Made by a program: the position numbers and the translations under genes. Below are positions 24,524 to 33,309 of a stretch of 64,000 nt of DNA, piece by piece. The notes beneath the pieces are model-generated. The model was not told the origin of the DNA and did no database searches. It was given only the letters and a program-made list of their open reading frames with translations. The stretch's first letter is position 1. Each line of letters opens with the position of its first letter. This DNA comes from Streptomyces sp. ISL-1 (GTDB lineage Bacteria > Actinomycetota > Actinomycetes > Streptomycetales > Streptomycetaceae), in assembly GCF_018614585.1 (NCBI RefSeq), contig NZ_JAGGOI010000037.1, forward strand, positions 1 through 64,000, written 5' to 3'.

Positions 24524-26110
24524 GTGGACCAATTGGCGCTGCTGTTCTTGCTGTTGCTCGGGGCCGTGGTGACAGTGCCGCTGGGGGAGCGGCTCCGGCT
24601 GCCCGCGCCCGTGCTGATGACGGTCGCCGGGATCGTGCTGGCGTTCATGCCCTTCGTGCCGAACGTCGAAGTGCCGCCGGATTTCATCCTGCCGCTATTG
24701 CTGCCGCCGCTGCTGTACGCGGCCGTACAGCGCACCTCCTGGCGGCAGTTCACGGCCAACATCCGGCCGATCCTGCTGCTCGCGGTCGCGCTGGTGTTTG
24801 TCACGATGGCGGCGGTGGCGGCCGTCGCCCACGCTGTCGTGCCCGGGCTGCCGATCGCCGCGGCATTCGCGCTCGGCGCGCTGGTGGCGCCGCCCGATCC
24901 GGTCGCGGCGACCGCGGTCGCGGGGTCACTCGGGCTGCCGCGGCGGCTGATCTCCATCCTGGAGGGGGAGGGGCTGTTCAACGACGTCACGGCGATCGTG
25001 CTCTACCACGTGGCGATCGCGGCGGCGGTGAGCGGAACGTTCTCGTGGCCGGACGCGGTCTGGGATCTGGTGCTGTCGGCCGTGGTGGCCGTCGCGGTCG
25101 GAGTCGCGCTCGGCTGGCTCACCAACAAGCTGATGGGCATGCTCGGCGATGCGACGCTGCAGATCGGGCTGTCGCTCATGGTGCCGTTCATCAGCTATGT
25201 GCTGGCGGAGGAGCTGCGGGGTTCGGGCGTGCTCGCCGTCCTGACCACCGCGCTGTTCCTCGCCGAGTACGCCGCCGACCCGGACGATGTGATGGGGCGG
25301 CTGGCCGGGACCACGTTCTGGCAGATCGTCGACATGCTGGTGACCGGGGTCGCGTTCGGCCTCATCGGCCTCGAACTGCACAACGTGTTCGGCACGGCGG
25401 ACGCGCGTGGGATGCAGATTCTGGGCTGGAGCGCCGCGATCATCGGGGTCGTTGTGGTCGTACGGCTGCTGTGGCTGCTGCCCGCGACCTGGCTCGCCAA
25501 GCGACTGCACAAGCTGCGGGACTACGACGAGGAGATCCCCGTGGGCTGGCGGGAGACCCTCGTCATGTGGTGGTCGGGGATGCGAGGAGTGGTGTCGGTC
25601 GCGCTGGCGCTCGCCATTCCGCTGAAGACGGACAGCGGGGCGCCCTTTCCCGGCCGGGACGAGATCATCTTCATCGCGTTCGCGGTCATCCTGGCGACGC
25701 TTGTGCTCCAGGGTCTGACCCTCCCGTGGCTGGTGCGGCGACTCGGCGTGCAGGCGGACACCGACGCGGAGGGCGAGCTGGAACGGAACCTCGCGATCCG
25801 CGCGTCGAAGGCGGCGAAACGCCGGCTCAGGGAGATCGAGGCGCTGGAGGATCTGCCCGAGGACATCAGCGAGCGGCTGCTGCGCGCGGCGTACGACCTG
25901 GGGGCGAGGATCAGCCCGGACATCGTCGACGACGAGCGGCGGGAGTGGTTCGCGAAGCGGGTGGACCGGCTGCGGACGATGCAGCGAATCCAGCGGGAGA
26001 TGCTGTCGGCGGCCCGCCACGAGGTCCTGTCGGCCCGCAACGAACCGGGTGCGGACCCGGAGGTGGTGGACAGGGTGCTGCGGCACTTGGATGTACGCAG
26101 CTTGCGGTGA
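24524..26110 (+). CDS. Na+/H+ antiporter, CPA1 (NhaP/NHE-like) family
   Basis: Cation/proton antiporter for Na+ or K+ and pH homeostasis. GTG 24524 is preceded by CGGAGGGC and gives 528 residues. About twelve membrane segments (residues 1-415) include the ion-binding signature ALVAPPDPVAATAV and the GEGLFNDVTAIVL segment. WWSGMRGVVSVALALAIP is the late conserved motif. A charged cytoplasmic tail of about 110 residues (ELERNLAIRASKAAKRRLREIEALEDLP onward) is predicted helical and may be regulatory. It stands alone; the next gene is convergent. Confidence 0.9.
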   Translation: MDQLALLFLLLLGAVVTVPLGERLRLPAPVLMTVAGIVLAFMPFVPNVEVPPDFILPLLLPPLLYAAVQRTSWRQFTANIRPILLLAVALVFVTMAAVAAVAHAVVPGLPIAAAFALGALVAPPDPVAATAVAGSLGLPRRLISILEGEGLFNDVTAIVLYHVAIAAAVSGTFSWPDAVWDLVLSAVVAVAVGVALGWLTNKLMGMLGDATLQIGLSLMVPFISYVLAEELRGSGVLAVLTTALFLAEYAADPDDVMGRLAGTTFWQIVDMLVTGVAFGLIGLELHNVFGTADARGMQILGWSAAIIGVVVVVRLLWLLPATWLAKRLHKLRDYDEEIPVGWRETLVMWWSGMRGVVSVALALAIPLKTDSGAPFPGRDEIIFIAFAVILATLVLQGLTLPWLVRRLGVQADTDAEGELERNLAIRASKAAKRRLREIEALEDLPEDISERLLRAAYDLGARISPDIVDDERREWFAKRVDRLRTMQRIQREMLSAARHEVLSARNEPGADPEVVDRVLRHLDVRSLR

Positions 26111-26614
26111 GGGGGTGTGGGAGAGCGCGTCGCCCCCGGGCGGCCCGCCGACCGCCGGGGCGGCACCGGTCCCTGCCGTGCGGGGCTGTATGCGGGGGCG
26201 GGCGGGGCTGCCGCAGGGTCGTTGGCGGTGGTGGCCCCCGGTCGCCCTGCGGTTCGTGGCGCGGCCGCCGCGGGGCCCGGTGCGGTGGCGCACCCCCGCA
26301 CGCCGGGGCCGTGCCAACCGCCCCTGCCGTGCGGGGCCGGTGTGGGGACGGGGGCGGCCGCTGCCGGGTGTCCGGTGCAGTACGCACCCCGGGCCGCCGC
26401 GGGGCCCGGTGCGGTGGCGCACCCCCGCACGCCAGGGACGGTGTCGGCCACTGCCGTGCCGGAATGGGGGCGGGCGCACGGCTGCCGCCCGGTGTCCGGT
26501 GCAGTACGCACCCCGACCGCCGGGGCGGCACCGGTCCCGGCGGTCGCGCGGGGACGGGCCGCCCGCTGTCGGGTGTCCGGTGCGGTGGCTCACCCCCGCC
26601 GCCGAGGGCGACTG
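26111..26614. repeat. GC-rich duplicated modules between nhaP and mscS
   Basis: About 500 bp with no convincing gene. A 41-bp block is repeated exactly or nearly so at 26264-26304 and 26393-26433; it contains the small palindrome GGTGCG-GTGG-CGCACC. A second block, GGTGTCCGGTGCAGTACGCA, occurs near 26367 and again at 26491. CCGCCGGGGCGGCACCGGTCC occurs near 26150 and 26518. The region lies between convergent genes. Apparent open frames here repeat the same peptide and look like by-products of composition. Confidence 0.65.
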
Positions 26615-27757
26615 TCAGCCCCGGCCCGTGCGCGGCTGGGCCTCGTGGTCCTCCCCGTCCTGGGACCGCCGTTGCCCGTCCGGAATCGGTGCGGCGGCCC
26701 TCGGCCATGCGTGGTCCAGGGGCAGCGCGGCCGGAGAGGTTGCCACGCGTGGCAGCGCGTACGGGTGCTTCTCGTACAGCCAGGCGATCATCTGCTCCCG
26801 CACAACGCACCGCGCCGTCCAGATGTCGTCCGCGTCCTTCGCCGTCACCACCGCCCTCACCTGCATCGTGTTCGGCGTGGTGTCCGTGACCGCCAGGCTC
26901 CAGTCGCGGCCGTCCCAGGCCGCGCAGTCCCGCAGGATTTCCTGGAGCTTCTCGCGCATCAGGCCCACCGGCGCGGAGTGGTCCAGGTGGAAGAAGACCG
27001 TCCCGGTCATCTGCGCTCCGCCGCGCGACCAGTTCTCGAAGGGCTTGCTGGTGAAGTACGACACAGGCATGGTGATGCGCCGCTCGTCCCACGTCCGCAC
27101 CGCGAGGAACGTCAGCGTGACCTCCTCGACCGTGCCCCACTCGCCGTCCACCACCACCGTGTCGCCGATCCGCACCATGTCGCCGAACGCGATCTGGAAG
27201 CCCGCGAAGAGATTCCCGAGCGTGGACTGCGCCGCGACACCCGCGACGATGCCGATGATGCCCGCGGAGGCCAGCATCGACGTGCCGACCTTCTCCATGC
27301 CCGGGAAGGTCAGCAGCATCGCCGCCACCGCGACCACCACGACCACCGCTGTGACGATCCTCACGATCAGCGTGACCTGTGTGCGCACCCGCCGTACCCG
27401 GGCCGGATCGCGCGTCGAGGACGCGTAACGGGCGTACGACGACTCAACCGCGGCCGAGACGATCCGGACCACCAGCCAGGCACCCGCGCTGATCAGCACC
27501 AGCCACAGCACGTGTCCGATGGTCGCCTCGTGGGTCTTGAGCGGCTGCCACTGCGTCTCGCGGTAAGTCCCTCTCAGCAGCGCGGTGAGCAGGACGACCT
27601 GGAACGGCAGTCGGCAGCGCCGCAGCAGATCCCACAGCGGGGTCTCGGGGTGACGGTCGTCCACCCGCCGCAGCAGCAGGTCCACGACCCAGCCGAGCAG
27701 CAGCGTGAGCACGACCGAGCCACCGATCACTATCAACGGGCGCAGTACGTTCTCCAT
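26615..27757 (-). CDS. MscS-family small-conductance mechanosensitive channel
   Basis: Releases solutes under hypo-osmotic shock. I take ATG 27757 (MENVLRPLIVIGG), preceded by GGAG, giving 380 residues; a longer frame to 27805 has no better support. There are about four membrane segments. The last, AGIIGIVAGVAAQSTLGNLFAG, is the Gly/Ala-rich pore helix, followed by the MscS beta domain (MVRIGDTVVVDGEWGTVEEV). The C-terminus is a polar tail rich in Arg, Gln and Asp. The gene is divergent from the hydrolase gene 37 bp away. Confidence 0.9.
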   Translation of the reverse strand: MENVLRPLIVIGGSVVLTLLLGWVVDLLLRRVDDRHPETPLWDLLRRCRLPFQVVLLTALLRGTYRETQWQPLKTHEATIGHVLWLVLISAGAWLVVRIVSAAVESSYARYASSTRDPARVRRVRTQVTLIVRIVTAVVVVVAVAAMLLTFPGMEKVGTSMLASAGIIGIVAGVAAQSTLGNLFAGFQIAFGDMVRIGDTVVVDGEWGTVEEVTLTFLAVRTWDERRITMPVSYFTSKPFENWSRGGAQMTGTVFFHLDHSAPVGLMREKLQEILRDCAAWDGRDWSLAVTDTTPNTMQVRAVVTAKDADDIWTARCVVREQMIAWLYEKHPYALPRVATSPAALPLDHAWPRAAAPIPDGQRRSQDGEDHEAQPRTGRG

Positions 27758-27794
27758 AGGCTCCGACGCTAACGGTGACTGGCAGGATGTCCGA

Positions 27795-28364
27795 ATGAAC
27801 ATCATGCTTTTTCATTCGGTCTACGGTTTGCGACCGGCAGTGCACGCGGCAGCCGACCGGCTGCGCGCCGCCGGGCACCAGGTTCGCGTGCCCGACCTCT
27901 TCGACGGGCAAACCGCCGAGACCGCAGAAGCGGGCATGGAGCTCAAGGAGAAGATCGGCAAGGAGGAGCTGCTGCGCCGGGCGGTCCTCGCCGCCGCGCC
28001 GTACTCGGAGCAGGGCCTGGTGTACGCGGGCTTCTCGCTCGGCGGCTCGATCGCGCAGAACCTCGCGATGGGCGACGAGAAGGCCCGCGGACTGCTGCTC
28101 CTGCACGGTACGTCCGACATCGCGGAGGGTGCGAGCGCGGACGACCTGCCCGTACAACTGCATGTCGCGGACCCGGACCCCTTCGAGTCGCACGACTGGC
28201 TGAACGCCTGGTATCTGCAGATGCAGCGGGCCGGCGCGGATGTGGAGATCTACCGCTACCCGGGCGCCGGGCATCTGTACACCGACTCCGAACTGCCCGA
28301 CTACGACGAGGCCGCGGCGGAGCAGACCTGGCGTACGGCGCTGGGCTTCCTCGAAACGCTGTAG
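27795..28364 (+). CDS. Dienelactone hydrolase-like alpha/beta hydrolase (Ser nucleophile)
   Basis: A 189-residue alpha/beta-hydrolase-fold protein. The nucleophile elbow is G79-F-S81-L-G-G. Classical dienelactone hydrolases have Cys at this position, so this is the serine variant. The acid is D126 or D128 (HVADPDPF) and the base is H160 (GAGHLYT). The substrate is unknown; no catabolic genes are adjacent. ATG 27795 is close to a divergent mscS promoter. A bidirectional terminator hairpin follows. Confidence 0.85.
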   Translation: MNIMLFHSVYGLRPAVHAAADRLRAAGHQVRVPDLFDGQTAETAEAGMELKEKIGKEELLRRAVLAAAPYSEQGLVYAGFSLGGSIAQNLAMGDEKARGLLLLHGTSDIAEGASADDLPVQLHVADPDPFESHDWLNAWYLQMQRAGADVEIYRYPGAGHLYTDSELPDYDEAAAEQTWRTALGFLETL

Positions 28365-28386
28365 CCGGAGCCGCGCGGGGCCAACA

Positions 28387-28430
28387 GGCCTCGCGCGGCA
28401 CGCGTTTTGCGCGTCCGCCCGCGCGAGGCC
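28387..28430. terminator. Bidirectional terminator between convergent genes
   Basis: Outer 12-bp stem GGCCTCGCGCGG (28387-28398) with CCGCGCGAGGCC (28419-28430), plus an inner stem ACGCG/CGCGT around TTTTG (28400-28414). It lies between the hydrolase stop and the phoD stop on the opposite strand, so it can serve both. Confidence 0.75.
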
Positions 28431-28461
28431 CGCGGGTCTTACGGGTTGTCCCGACCCGGTG

Positions 28462-30114
28462 TCAGCGCACCGGCCGGCTGACCCGCTCGACGCGCTGCGA
28501 GCCGGAGAGAGTCCGGTAGGAGCGGGCCCACTTCGTGGTCGCGTCCTGCTTCGTCCTGTCGGAAAGGACGTAGTAGTCCATCTGCGAGCGCTCGGCGGTG
28601 ACGTCGAGGACGCCGTAGCCATGGTTGTCCATGTCCAGCCACTTCACATGGCGGTTGGCCGCCTTGACGGCCGTGGACGCGATCAGCGAGACCGTACCCG
28701 GCGCGACATGGAGGAGGTCGTCCAGGTTGTCGGAGGTCACCGACGTCACCACGAACTCGGTCGCGGCGGACTGCGACAGCGGATACGTCGCCGCCTTGAC
28801 CGGCACGTCGTTCGCCCAGGCCATGTGGATGTCGCCGGTGAGGAAGACGGTGTTCTTGATCCCACGGTCCGTCAGATGCTTCAGCAGCTCCTTGCGGTCG
28901 TCCGTGTAGCCGTCCCACTGGTCGACGTTGACCGCGAGGCCCTCCTTGGGCAGCCCCAGCAACTCCGCGATCGGCTCCAGCAGATGGGCCGGCACGGAGC
29001 CGAACGCGACCGGCGAGATCATCACCGAGGTGCCGACCAGCTTCCACGCGGCGTCCGAACCGGCGAGCCCGGCCTTCAGCCAGTCCAACTGCGCGCGGCC
29101 GGTGATCGTACGCTCCGGGTCGTCCACGTCGCCGTTGCCGACCGTCGACTGCTGCGAGCGGAAGGACCGAAGGTCCAGCAGGTGCAGATCGGCGAGCTTG
29201 CCGAAGCGCAGCCGGCGGTAGACGGTGCCCTCGGTCGACGCGCGTACGGGCATCCACTCGAAGTAGGCCTGGCGCGCGGCCGCGGCGCGCGCGGCCCACT
29301 CGCCCTCCGCGCCCGGCGTGTGATTCTCCGCGCCGCCCGACCAGGTGTCGTTCGCGAACTCGTGGTCGTCCCAGATCGCTATCACCGGGTGCGCGGCGTG
29401 CAGCGCCTGCAGATCGGCGTCCGTCTTGTACGTGGCGTGGCGGGTGCGGTAGTCGGCGAGCGTGGTGATCTCGTGCTTCGGCGAGTGCTGCCGTATGACG
29501 TACTGCTCGGCCGGGTAGCCGCCGGTCGCGTACTCGTAGATGTAGTCGCCGAGATGGAGGATCGCGTCCAGGTCGGCGCGGGCGGCCAGATGCCGGTACG
29601 CGGAGAAGTAACCCGCCTCCCAGTTGGCGCAGGAGACCACACCGAAGCGGACACCGGGCGTCGCGGCATCGGTAGCCGGGGTGGTGCGGGTGCGGCCGAC
29701 GGGCGAGACGCTCGCGCCGACGGTGAAGCGGAAGTAATAGGCGGTCGCCTGGCGCAGGCCCCTTACGTCCACCTTCACGGTGTGGTCGGACGCGGCCTTG
29801 GAGGTGGTGGTGCCGCGGGAGACGACCCGGGTGAAGCCCTTGTCCTCGGCGACCTCCCAACTCACCGTGGTGTCGGGGCCCTTGCCCGAGCCAGGGACGG
29901 CATCGGGGGTGGGGGTGATACGCGTCCACAGCAGTACACCGTCGGGCAGGGGGTCGCCGGAGGCTATTCCGTGCAGGAAGGCCGGGGCCTCCTGGACGGA
30001 GGCGGCAGAGGCGGAGGAGGCGACCGCGATGGCGGGCGCGGCGACGACAGCAGTGGCGGCAGCGGCCTTGACGACCGTGCGGCGGCTGGGAGTTGAGGAG
30101 TGTCGACTGGTCAC
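28462..30114 (-). CDS. phoD: Tat-exported alkaline phosphatase/phosphodiesterase PhoD
   Basis: Secreted metallophosphatase scavenging phosphate from organic phosphodiesters and monoesters. The 550 residues open with a twin-arginine signal, SRRTVVK at 10-16, a hydrophobic stretch and an Ala-rich cleavage region (SASA, about 36). A PhoD N-terminal beta domain follows, then the catalytic domain with VSCANWEAGYFSAY, LHLGDYIYEY, WDDHEFANDTW (about 248) and LTGDIHMAW. These are the metal ligands of the PhoD family. GTG 30114 is the start. In streptomycetes this gene is phosphate-regulated. An inverted repeat with PHO-box-like halves lies 30 nt upstream. Confidence 0.93.
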   Translation of the reverse strand: MTSRHSSTPSRRTVVKAAAATAVVAAPAIAVASSASAASVQEAPAFLHGIASGDPLPDGVLLWTRITPTPDAVPGSGKGPDTTVSWEVAEDKGFTRVVSRGTTTSKAASDHTVKVDVRGLRQATAYYFRFTVGASVSPVGRTRTTPATDAATPGVRFGVVSCANWEAGYFSAYRHLAARADLDAILHLGDYIYEYATGGYPAEQYVIRQHSPKHEITTLADYRTRHATYKTDADLQALHAAHPVIAIWDDHEFANDTWSGGAENHTPGAEGEWAARAAAARQAYFEWMPVRASTEGTVYRRLRFGKLADLHLLDLRSFRSQQSTVGNGDVDDPERTITGRAQLDWLKAGLAGSDAAWKLVGTSVMISPVAFGSVPAHLLEPIAELLGLPKEGLAVNVDQWDGYTDDRKELLKHLTDRGIKNTVFLTGDIHMAWANDVPVKAATYPLSQSAATEFVVTSVTSDNLDDLLHVAPGTVSLIASTAVKAANRHVKWLDMDNHGYGVLDVTAERSQMDYYVLSDRTKQDATTKWARSYRTLSGSQRVERVSRPVR

Positions 30115-30144
30115 GGCCGATCAGACTACTGACCAGTAAGCCGA

Positions 30145-30179
30145 ATGGGCGAGCGAACAGGGAAAGTTCGCCCGCCCAT
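30145..30179. promoter_or_regulatory. Inverted repeat upstream of phoD, possible PhoP site
   Basis: ATGGGCGAGCGAAC (30145-30158) and GTTCGCCCGCCCAT (30166-30179) form 14-bp arms with one mismatch. Each arm read outward gives GTTCGCCCGCC or GTTCGCTCGCC, close to the 11-bp PHO-box unit (GTTCACCCGCC-like) of streptomycetes. The location 30-65 nt before the phoD start suits an operator. It could instead terminate the upstream minus-strand gene, though no U-run follows. Confidence 0.45.
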
Positions 30180-30316
30180 CGGCCACAGTCAACCAGCGCG
30201 TTTCCTCCCGGTCGGTCCCGGAACGCGGCCGCAATCAGGCGTAATCGGGTGTAATCGGGACTGGATGACGTCAGGTCCAACGACCTCAGCGCTTGCTGGC
30301 CTCAACTCTCAATGGA

Positions 30317-31132
30317 TCAGCCCTTGATGGCCTTGTCGACCGCGGCGTTGAACTGCTCGACCGTCATGGGCGGGTTCTCGGTGCCGTCCGCGGTGACCTT
30401 CTTGCCGTCCATCTTGAGCGTCGGCGTGCCGGTGACCCCGCTGTCGTCGAATGTCGCGGACATCTTCATGGCCCACGCGTCGAAGGTGCCGTCCTCGACG
30501 TTCTTCTTGAACTCGGCGTTGTTCTTGAGCGCCGTCACCGAGTCGGCGGCCTCCAGCAGGTACGAGTCCTTGGCGAACTTGTCGTCGCTCTCCTCGGGGT
30601 GGTACTTCGCCGAGTAGAGGGCGGCCTTGTACTCCATGAACGCCTCGGGGCTGACATTGAGGGCCGCCCCCAGCGCGGACAGCGCGTTCTTCGAGCCCTG
30701 GCCCTGGCCGGCGTTGTCGATGAAGGTCGCGCCCACGTACTTGATCTTGTACTTGCCCGCGTCGACGTCCTTCTTCACCGTCGCGCCGACCGACTGCTCG
30801 AAGGTGGCGCAGACCGGGCAGCGCGAGTCCTCGTACAGCTCCAGCGTCTTCTTCGCGGCCGGCTTGCCTATGACGACGGTCGTGCCGTTCTCGCCCTGGG
30901 TGTTCTTCGGTGCGGCGACGTTCTTCGCGTCCTTCACCGACTCCCAGTGGCTGGGCTTGTTGGCCTGCATGACGGCATACCCGATGCCGCCCGCGATCGC
31001 GAGGACCACGATCGTCGAGCCGATGACGATGAGCTGACGGCGGGTTTTGTCCTTCTTGGCCTGGCGCTCACGCTCCTGGCGCAGCCGCTCGCGGGCCGCC
31101 GCCTTGTTGGCCTGGCTGTTGCGTGCACTCAT
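30317..31132 (-). CDS. Membrane-anchored DsbA-like thioredoxin-fold oxidoreductase (CPVC)
   Basis: A 271-residue protein with a highly charged cytoplasmic N-terminus (1-32, Arg/Gln/Glu-rich) and one membrane segment (about 33-55). The extracytoplasmic thioredoxin-fold domain has active site C105-P-V-C108 (LYEDSRCPVCATFE) and the cis-Pro segment TGTPTLKMDGK near the C-terminus. It belongs to the DsbA/DSBA-thioredoxin_4 group thought to form or shuffle disulfides in exported proteins. A paralogue with CPAC is at 60135-60983. ATG 31132. The minus-strand membrane protein just upstream may be its partner. Confidence 0.88.
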   Translation of the reverse strand: MSARNSQANKAAARERLRQERERQAKKDKTRRQLIVIGSTIVVLAIAGGIGYAVMQANKPSHWESVKDAKNVAAPKNTQGENGTTVVIGKPAAKKTLELYEDSRCPVCATFEQSVGATVKKDVDAGKYKIKYVGATFIDNAGQGQGSKNALSALGAALNVSPEAFMEYKAALYSAKYHPEESDDKFAKDSYLLEAADSVTALKNNAEFKKNVEDGTFDAWAMKMSATFDDSGVTGTPTLKMDGKKVTADGTENPPMTVEQFNAAVDKAIKG

Positions 31133-31208
31133 GCTGATTCACTCCGTGTGATGCCGTATCGGGAGATACGGAAAAGACTGGGGGATTGCCGGAAAGGGGA
31201 CTGCGGGC

Positions 31209-31913
31209 TCAGGCGAGGACTGCGGCCGAGCGCGGCGGTCCCCGCCGTCCGACGGAGTGCACCAGCAGGCGCGTGCGGGAGACGCCTACGCCGCGCGGCG
31301 CCGGGCGCGCGGCGCGGTGTACGGCCCGGTGCGCCGTCCCCGCCGCGGCGACCGCCAGGCGCAGCGGCCGGAACGTGAACGCGCCGACCGCCCGCACCAG
31401 GCCGGACAGCGCGGACTCGCCGCGCCGCAGCCAGGCCGCGGCCAGTAGCCCGACCGACACATGCGCGGCGAGCAGCAGCCACGGCAGGGAGGGGTCGGCG
31501 GAGTGCAGCAGGGTGGCCGCGCCGCGGTCGGCGGCGCTCACGCCGGGCAGCTGGGCGCCGACGCTTCCGCCGCACAGCACATCGAAGCCGACCGCGCGCA
31601 GCGAACCGGAGACCGGGCCGCCGCCGGGGCCGTAACAGACGTCCTGGCCGGTGGTGAAGACGGTGTCCGCGGCCAGTTCGAGCGGGACGAGCAGACTCGC
31701 GATCCGCCAGTAGCCGCGCTCCTTGCCGGACAGGGCGTACGCGACGGCGAAGACGCCCGCCGAAAGACCCGCGAGGGTGGTCAGCGGCAGCGGGACCTGG
31801 GAGAGCAGCACATGGGAGGCCGCGGACAGCGTCACGACCAGTGCCGTGAAGGTCGCTGCCCGCACTCCCCTGAGCTGCATTCCTGATATGTCCATCACCC
31901 GGGAGTCTGCCAT
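31209..31913 (-). CDS. Integral membrane protein with two extracytoplasmic-loop cysteines, function unknown
   Basis: I do not recognise a named family. Starting at ATG 31913 (MADSRVMDISGMQ) the product is 234 residues; ATG 31895 and 31880 are alternatives and none has a strong ribosome site. There are about four to five hydrophobic segments: TFTALVVTLSAASHVLL, TLAGLSAGVFAVAYALS, RIASLLVPLELAADTVF and WLLLAAHVSVGLLAAAWL. Between the third and fourth lies a Gly-rich loop with two cysteines (DVCYGPGGG and DVLCGGSVG). The C-terminus is Arg/Ala-rich. It is 76 bp upstream of the thioredoxin-fold gene on the same strand. Confidence 0.7.
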   Translation of the reverse strand: MADSRVMDISGMQLRGVRAATFTALVVTLSAASHVLLSQVPLPLTTLAGLSAGVFAVAYALSGKERGYWRIASLLVPLELAADTVFTTGQDVCYGPGGGPVSGSLRAVGFDVLCGGSVGAQLPGVSAADRGAATLLHSADPSLPWLLLAAHVSVGLLAAAWLRRGESALSGLVRAVGAFTFRPLRLAVAAAGTAHRAVHRAARPAPRGVGVSRTRLLVHSVGRRGPPRSAAVLA

Positions 31914-31974
31914 GGGGCGAGATAAGCGGTCCCTAAGGATTCGGCCCCGCACGCCGCAGCAGCGTGATCGATAC

Positions 31975-33309
31975 TCAGAGGCCGGGGATCCGGCCGTTAC
32001 GGAACAGGTCGACGAAGATCTGGTGGTCGGCCCGCGCCCGCGCGCCGTACCTGTGCGCGAACTCCACCAGCATCTCGCCGAACCCGTCCTCGTCGGCCGC
32101 GATCGCCGCGTCGATGGCCCGCTCCGTCGAGAACGGCACCAGCGAGTGGCCGCTCTCGTAGTCCGCCGCGCCGTGCATCGTGGCCGTCGCCCTGCCCAGG
32201 TCGGCGACGACCTCGGCGATCTCGTCCGGCTCGTCGATGTCGCCCCAGTCCAGATCCACCGCGTACGGCGACACCTCGGCGACCAGCTGACCCGCGCCGT
32301 CCAGCTCGGTCCAGCCCAGCCACGGGTCGGCGTGGTCCTGGAGCGCGCGCTGCGAGATCACCGTGCGGTGGCCCTCGTGCTGGAAGTACTCCCGCACGGT
32401 GGTGTCGTCGATGTGCCGGGATACCGCGGGTGTCTGCGCCTGCTTCATGTAGATCACGACATCGTTCTCGAGGGCGTCGCTGTTGCCTTCGAGCAGGATG
32501 TTGTACGAGGGCAGGCCGGCGGACCCGATGCCGATGCCGCGGCGGCCCACGACGTCCTTGACCCGGTACGAGTCGGGCCGGGTCAGGCTGGACTCGGGCA
32601 GCGTCTCCAGGTAGCCGTCGAAGGCCGCGAGCACCTTGTAGCGGGTGGCCGCGTCCAGCTCGATCGAGCCGCCACCGGGTGCGAAGCGGCGCTCGAAGTC
32701 GCGGATCTCGGTCATCGAGTCGAGCAGCGAGAAGCGGGTCAGCGAGCGTGCGTCGCGCAGTGCGTCCAGCAGCGGGCCCTCGGCGGTGTCCAGCGTGAAG
32801 GGCGGTACCTCGTCGTGCTTCGCGCCGGCGGCCAGGGCGTGGATGCGCTCGCGGTAGGCGGCGGCGCAGATCCGCACCAGCCCGGTGATCTGCCCGTCGC
32901 TGAGCGCCTTGGTGTAGCCGACCAGCGCCAGGGACGCGGCCAGTCGCTTGAGGTCCCAGGTGAAGGGGCCGACGTACGCCTCGTCGAAGTCGTTGACGTT
33001 GAAGATCAGGCGCCCGTTGGAGTTCATGTACGTGCCGAAGTTCTCGGCGTGCAGATCGCCGTGGATCCACACCCGGCCGGTGCGCTCGTCGAGGAACGGG
33101 CCGCCGTGCCGCTCCCGCCCCAGGTCGTTGTAGAACAGGCAGGCGGTGCCCCGGTAGAACGCGAACGCGGATGCGGCCATTTTGCGGAACTTGACCTGGA
33201 AGGCGGCGGGGTCGGCTGCCAGCAGCTGCCCGAAGGCGGTGTCGAAGACGGCGAGAATTTCCTCGCCGCGCTCTTCAGCTGTGGCCTCGGCGGATCGCGG
33301 TACCGACAT
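31975..33309 (-). CDS. DUF2252 family protein, kinase-like fold
   Basis: A 444-residue cytoplasmic protein. The DUF2252 signature has a kinase-like catalytic arrangement: WIHGDLHAENFG (H83-G-D85, N90) and NVNDFDEA (D107, D109), as in aminoglycoside-phosphotransferase-like folds. Its substrate is not established. ATG 33309 has AGGAGG 9 nt upstream, which settles the start even though the open frame continues far upstream opposite dnaE. The gene is divergent from dnaE across 243 bp. Confidence 0.85.
   Translation of the reverse strand: MSVPRSAEATAEERGEEILAVFDTAFGQLLAADPAAFQVKFRKMAASAFAFYRGTACLFYNDLGRERHGGPFLDERTGRVWIHGDLHAENFGTYMNSNGRLIFNVNDFDEAYVGPFTWDLKRLAASLALVGYTKALSDGQITGLVRICAAAYRERIHALAAGAKHDEVPPFTLDTAEGPLLDALRDARSLTRFSLLDSMTEIRDFERRFAPGGGSIELDAATRYKVLAAFDGYLETLPESSLTRPDSYRVKDVVGRRGIGIGSAGLPSYNILLEGNSDALENDVVIYMKQAQTPAVSRHIDDTTVREYFQHEGHRTVISQRALQDHADPWLGWTELDGAGQLVAEVSPYAVDLDWGDIDEPDEIAEVVADLGRATATMHGAADYESGHSLVPFSTERAIDAAIAADEDGFGEMLVEFAHRYGARARADHQIFVDLFRNGRIPGL

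Noticed and set aside
24487..26889. An 800-codon plus-strand frame over nhaP and the following repeats
   Set aside because: It is in another phase from the antiporter, is Arg/Gly-rich throughout, and crosses into the antisense of mscS.
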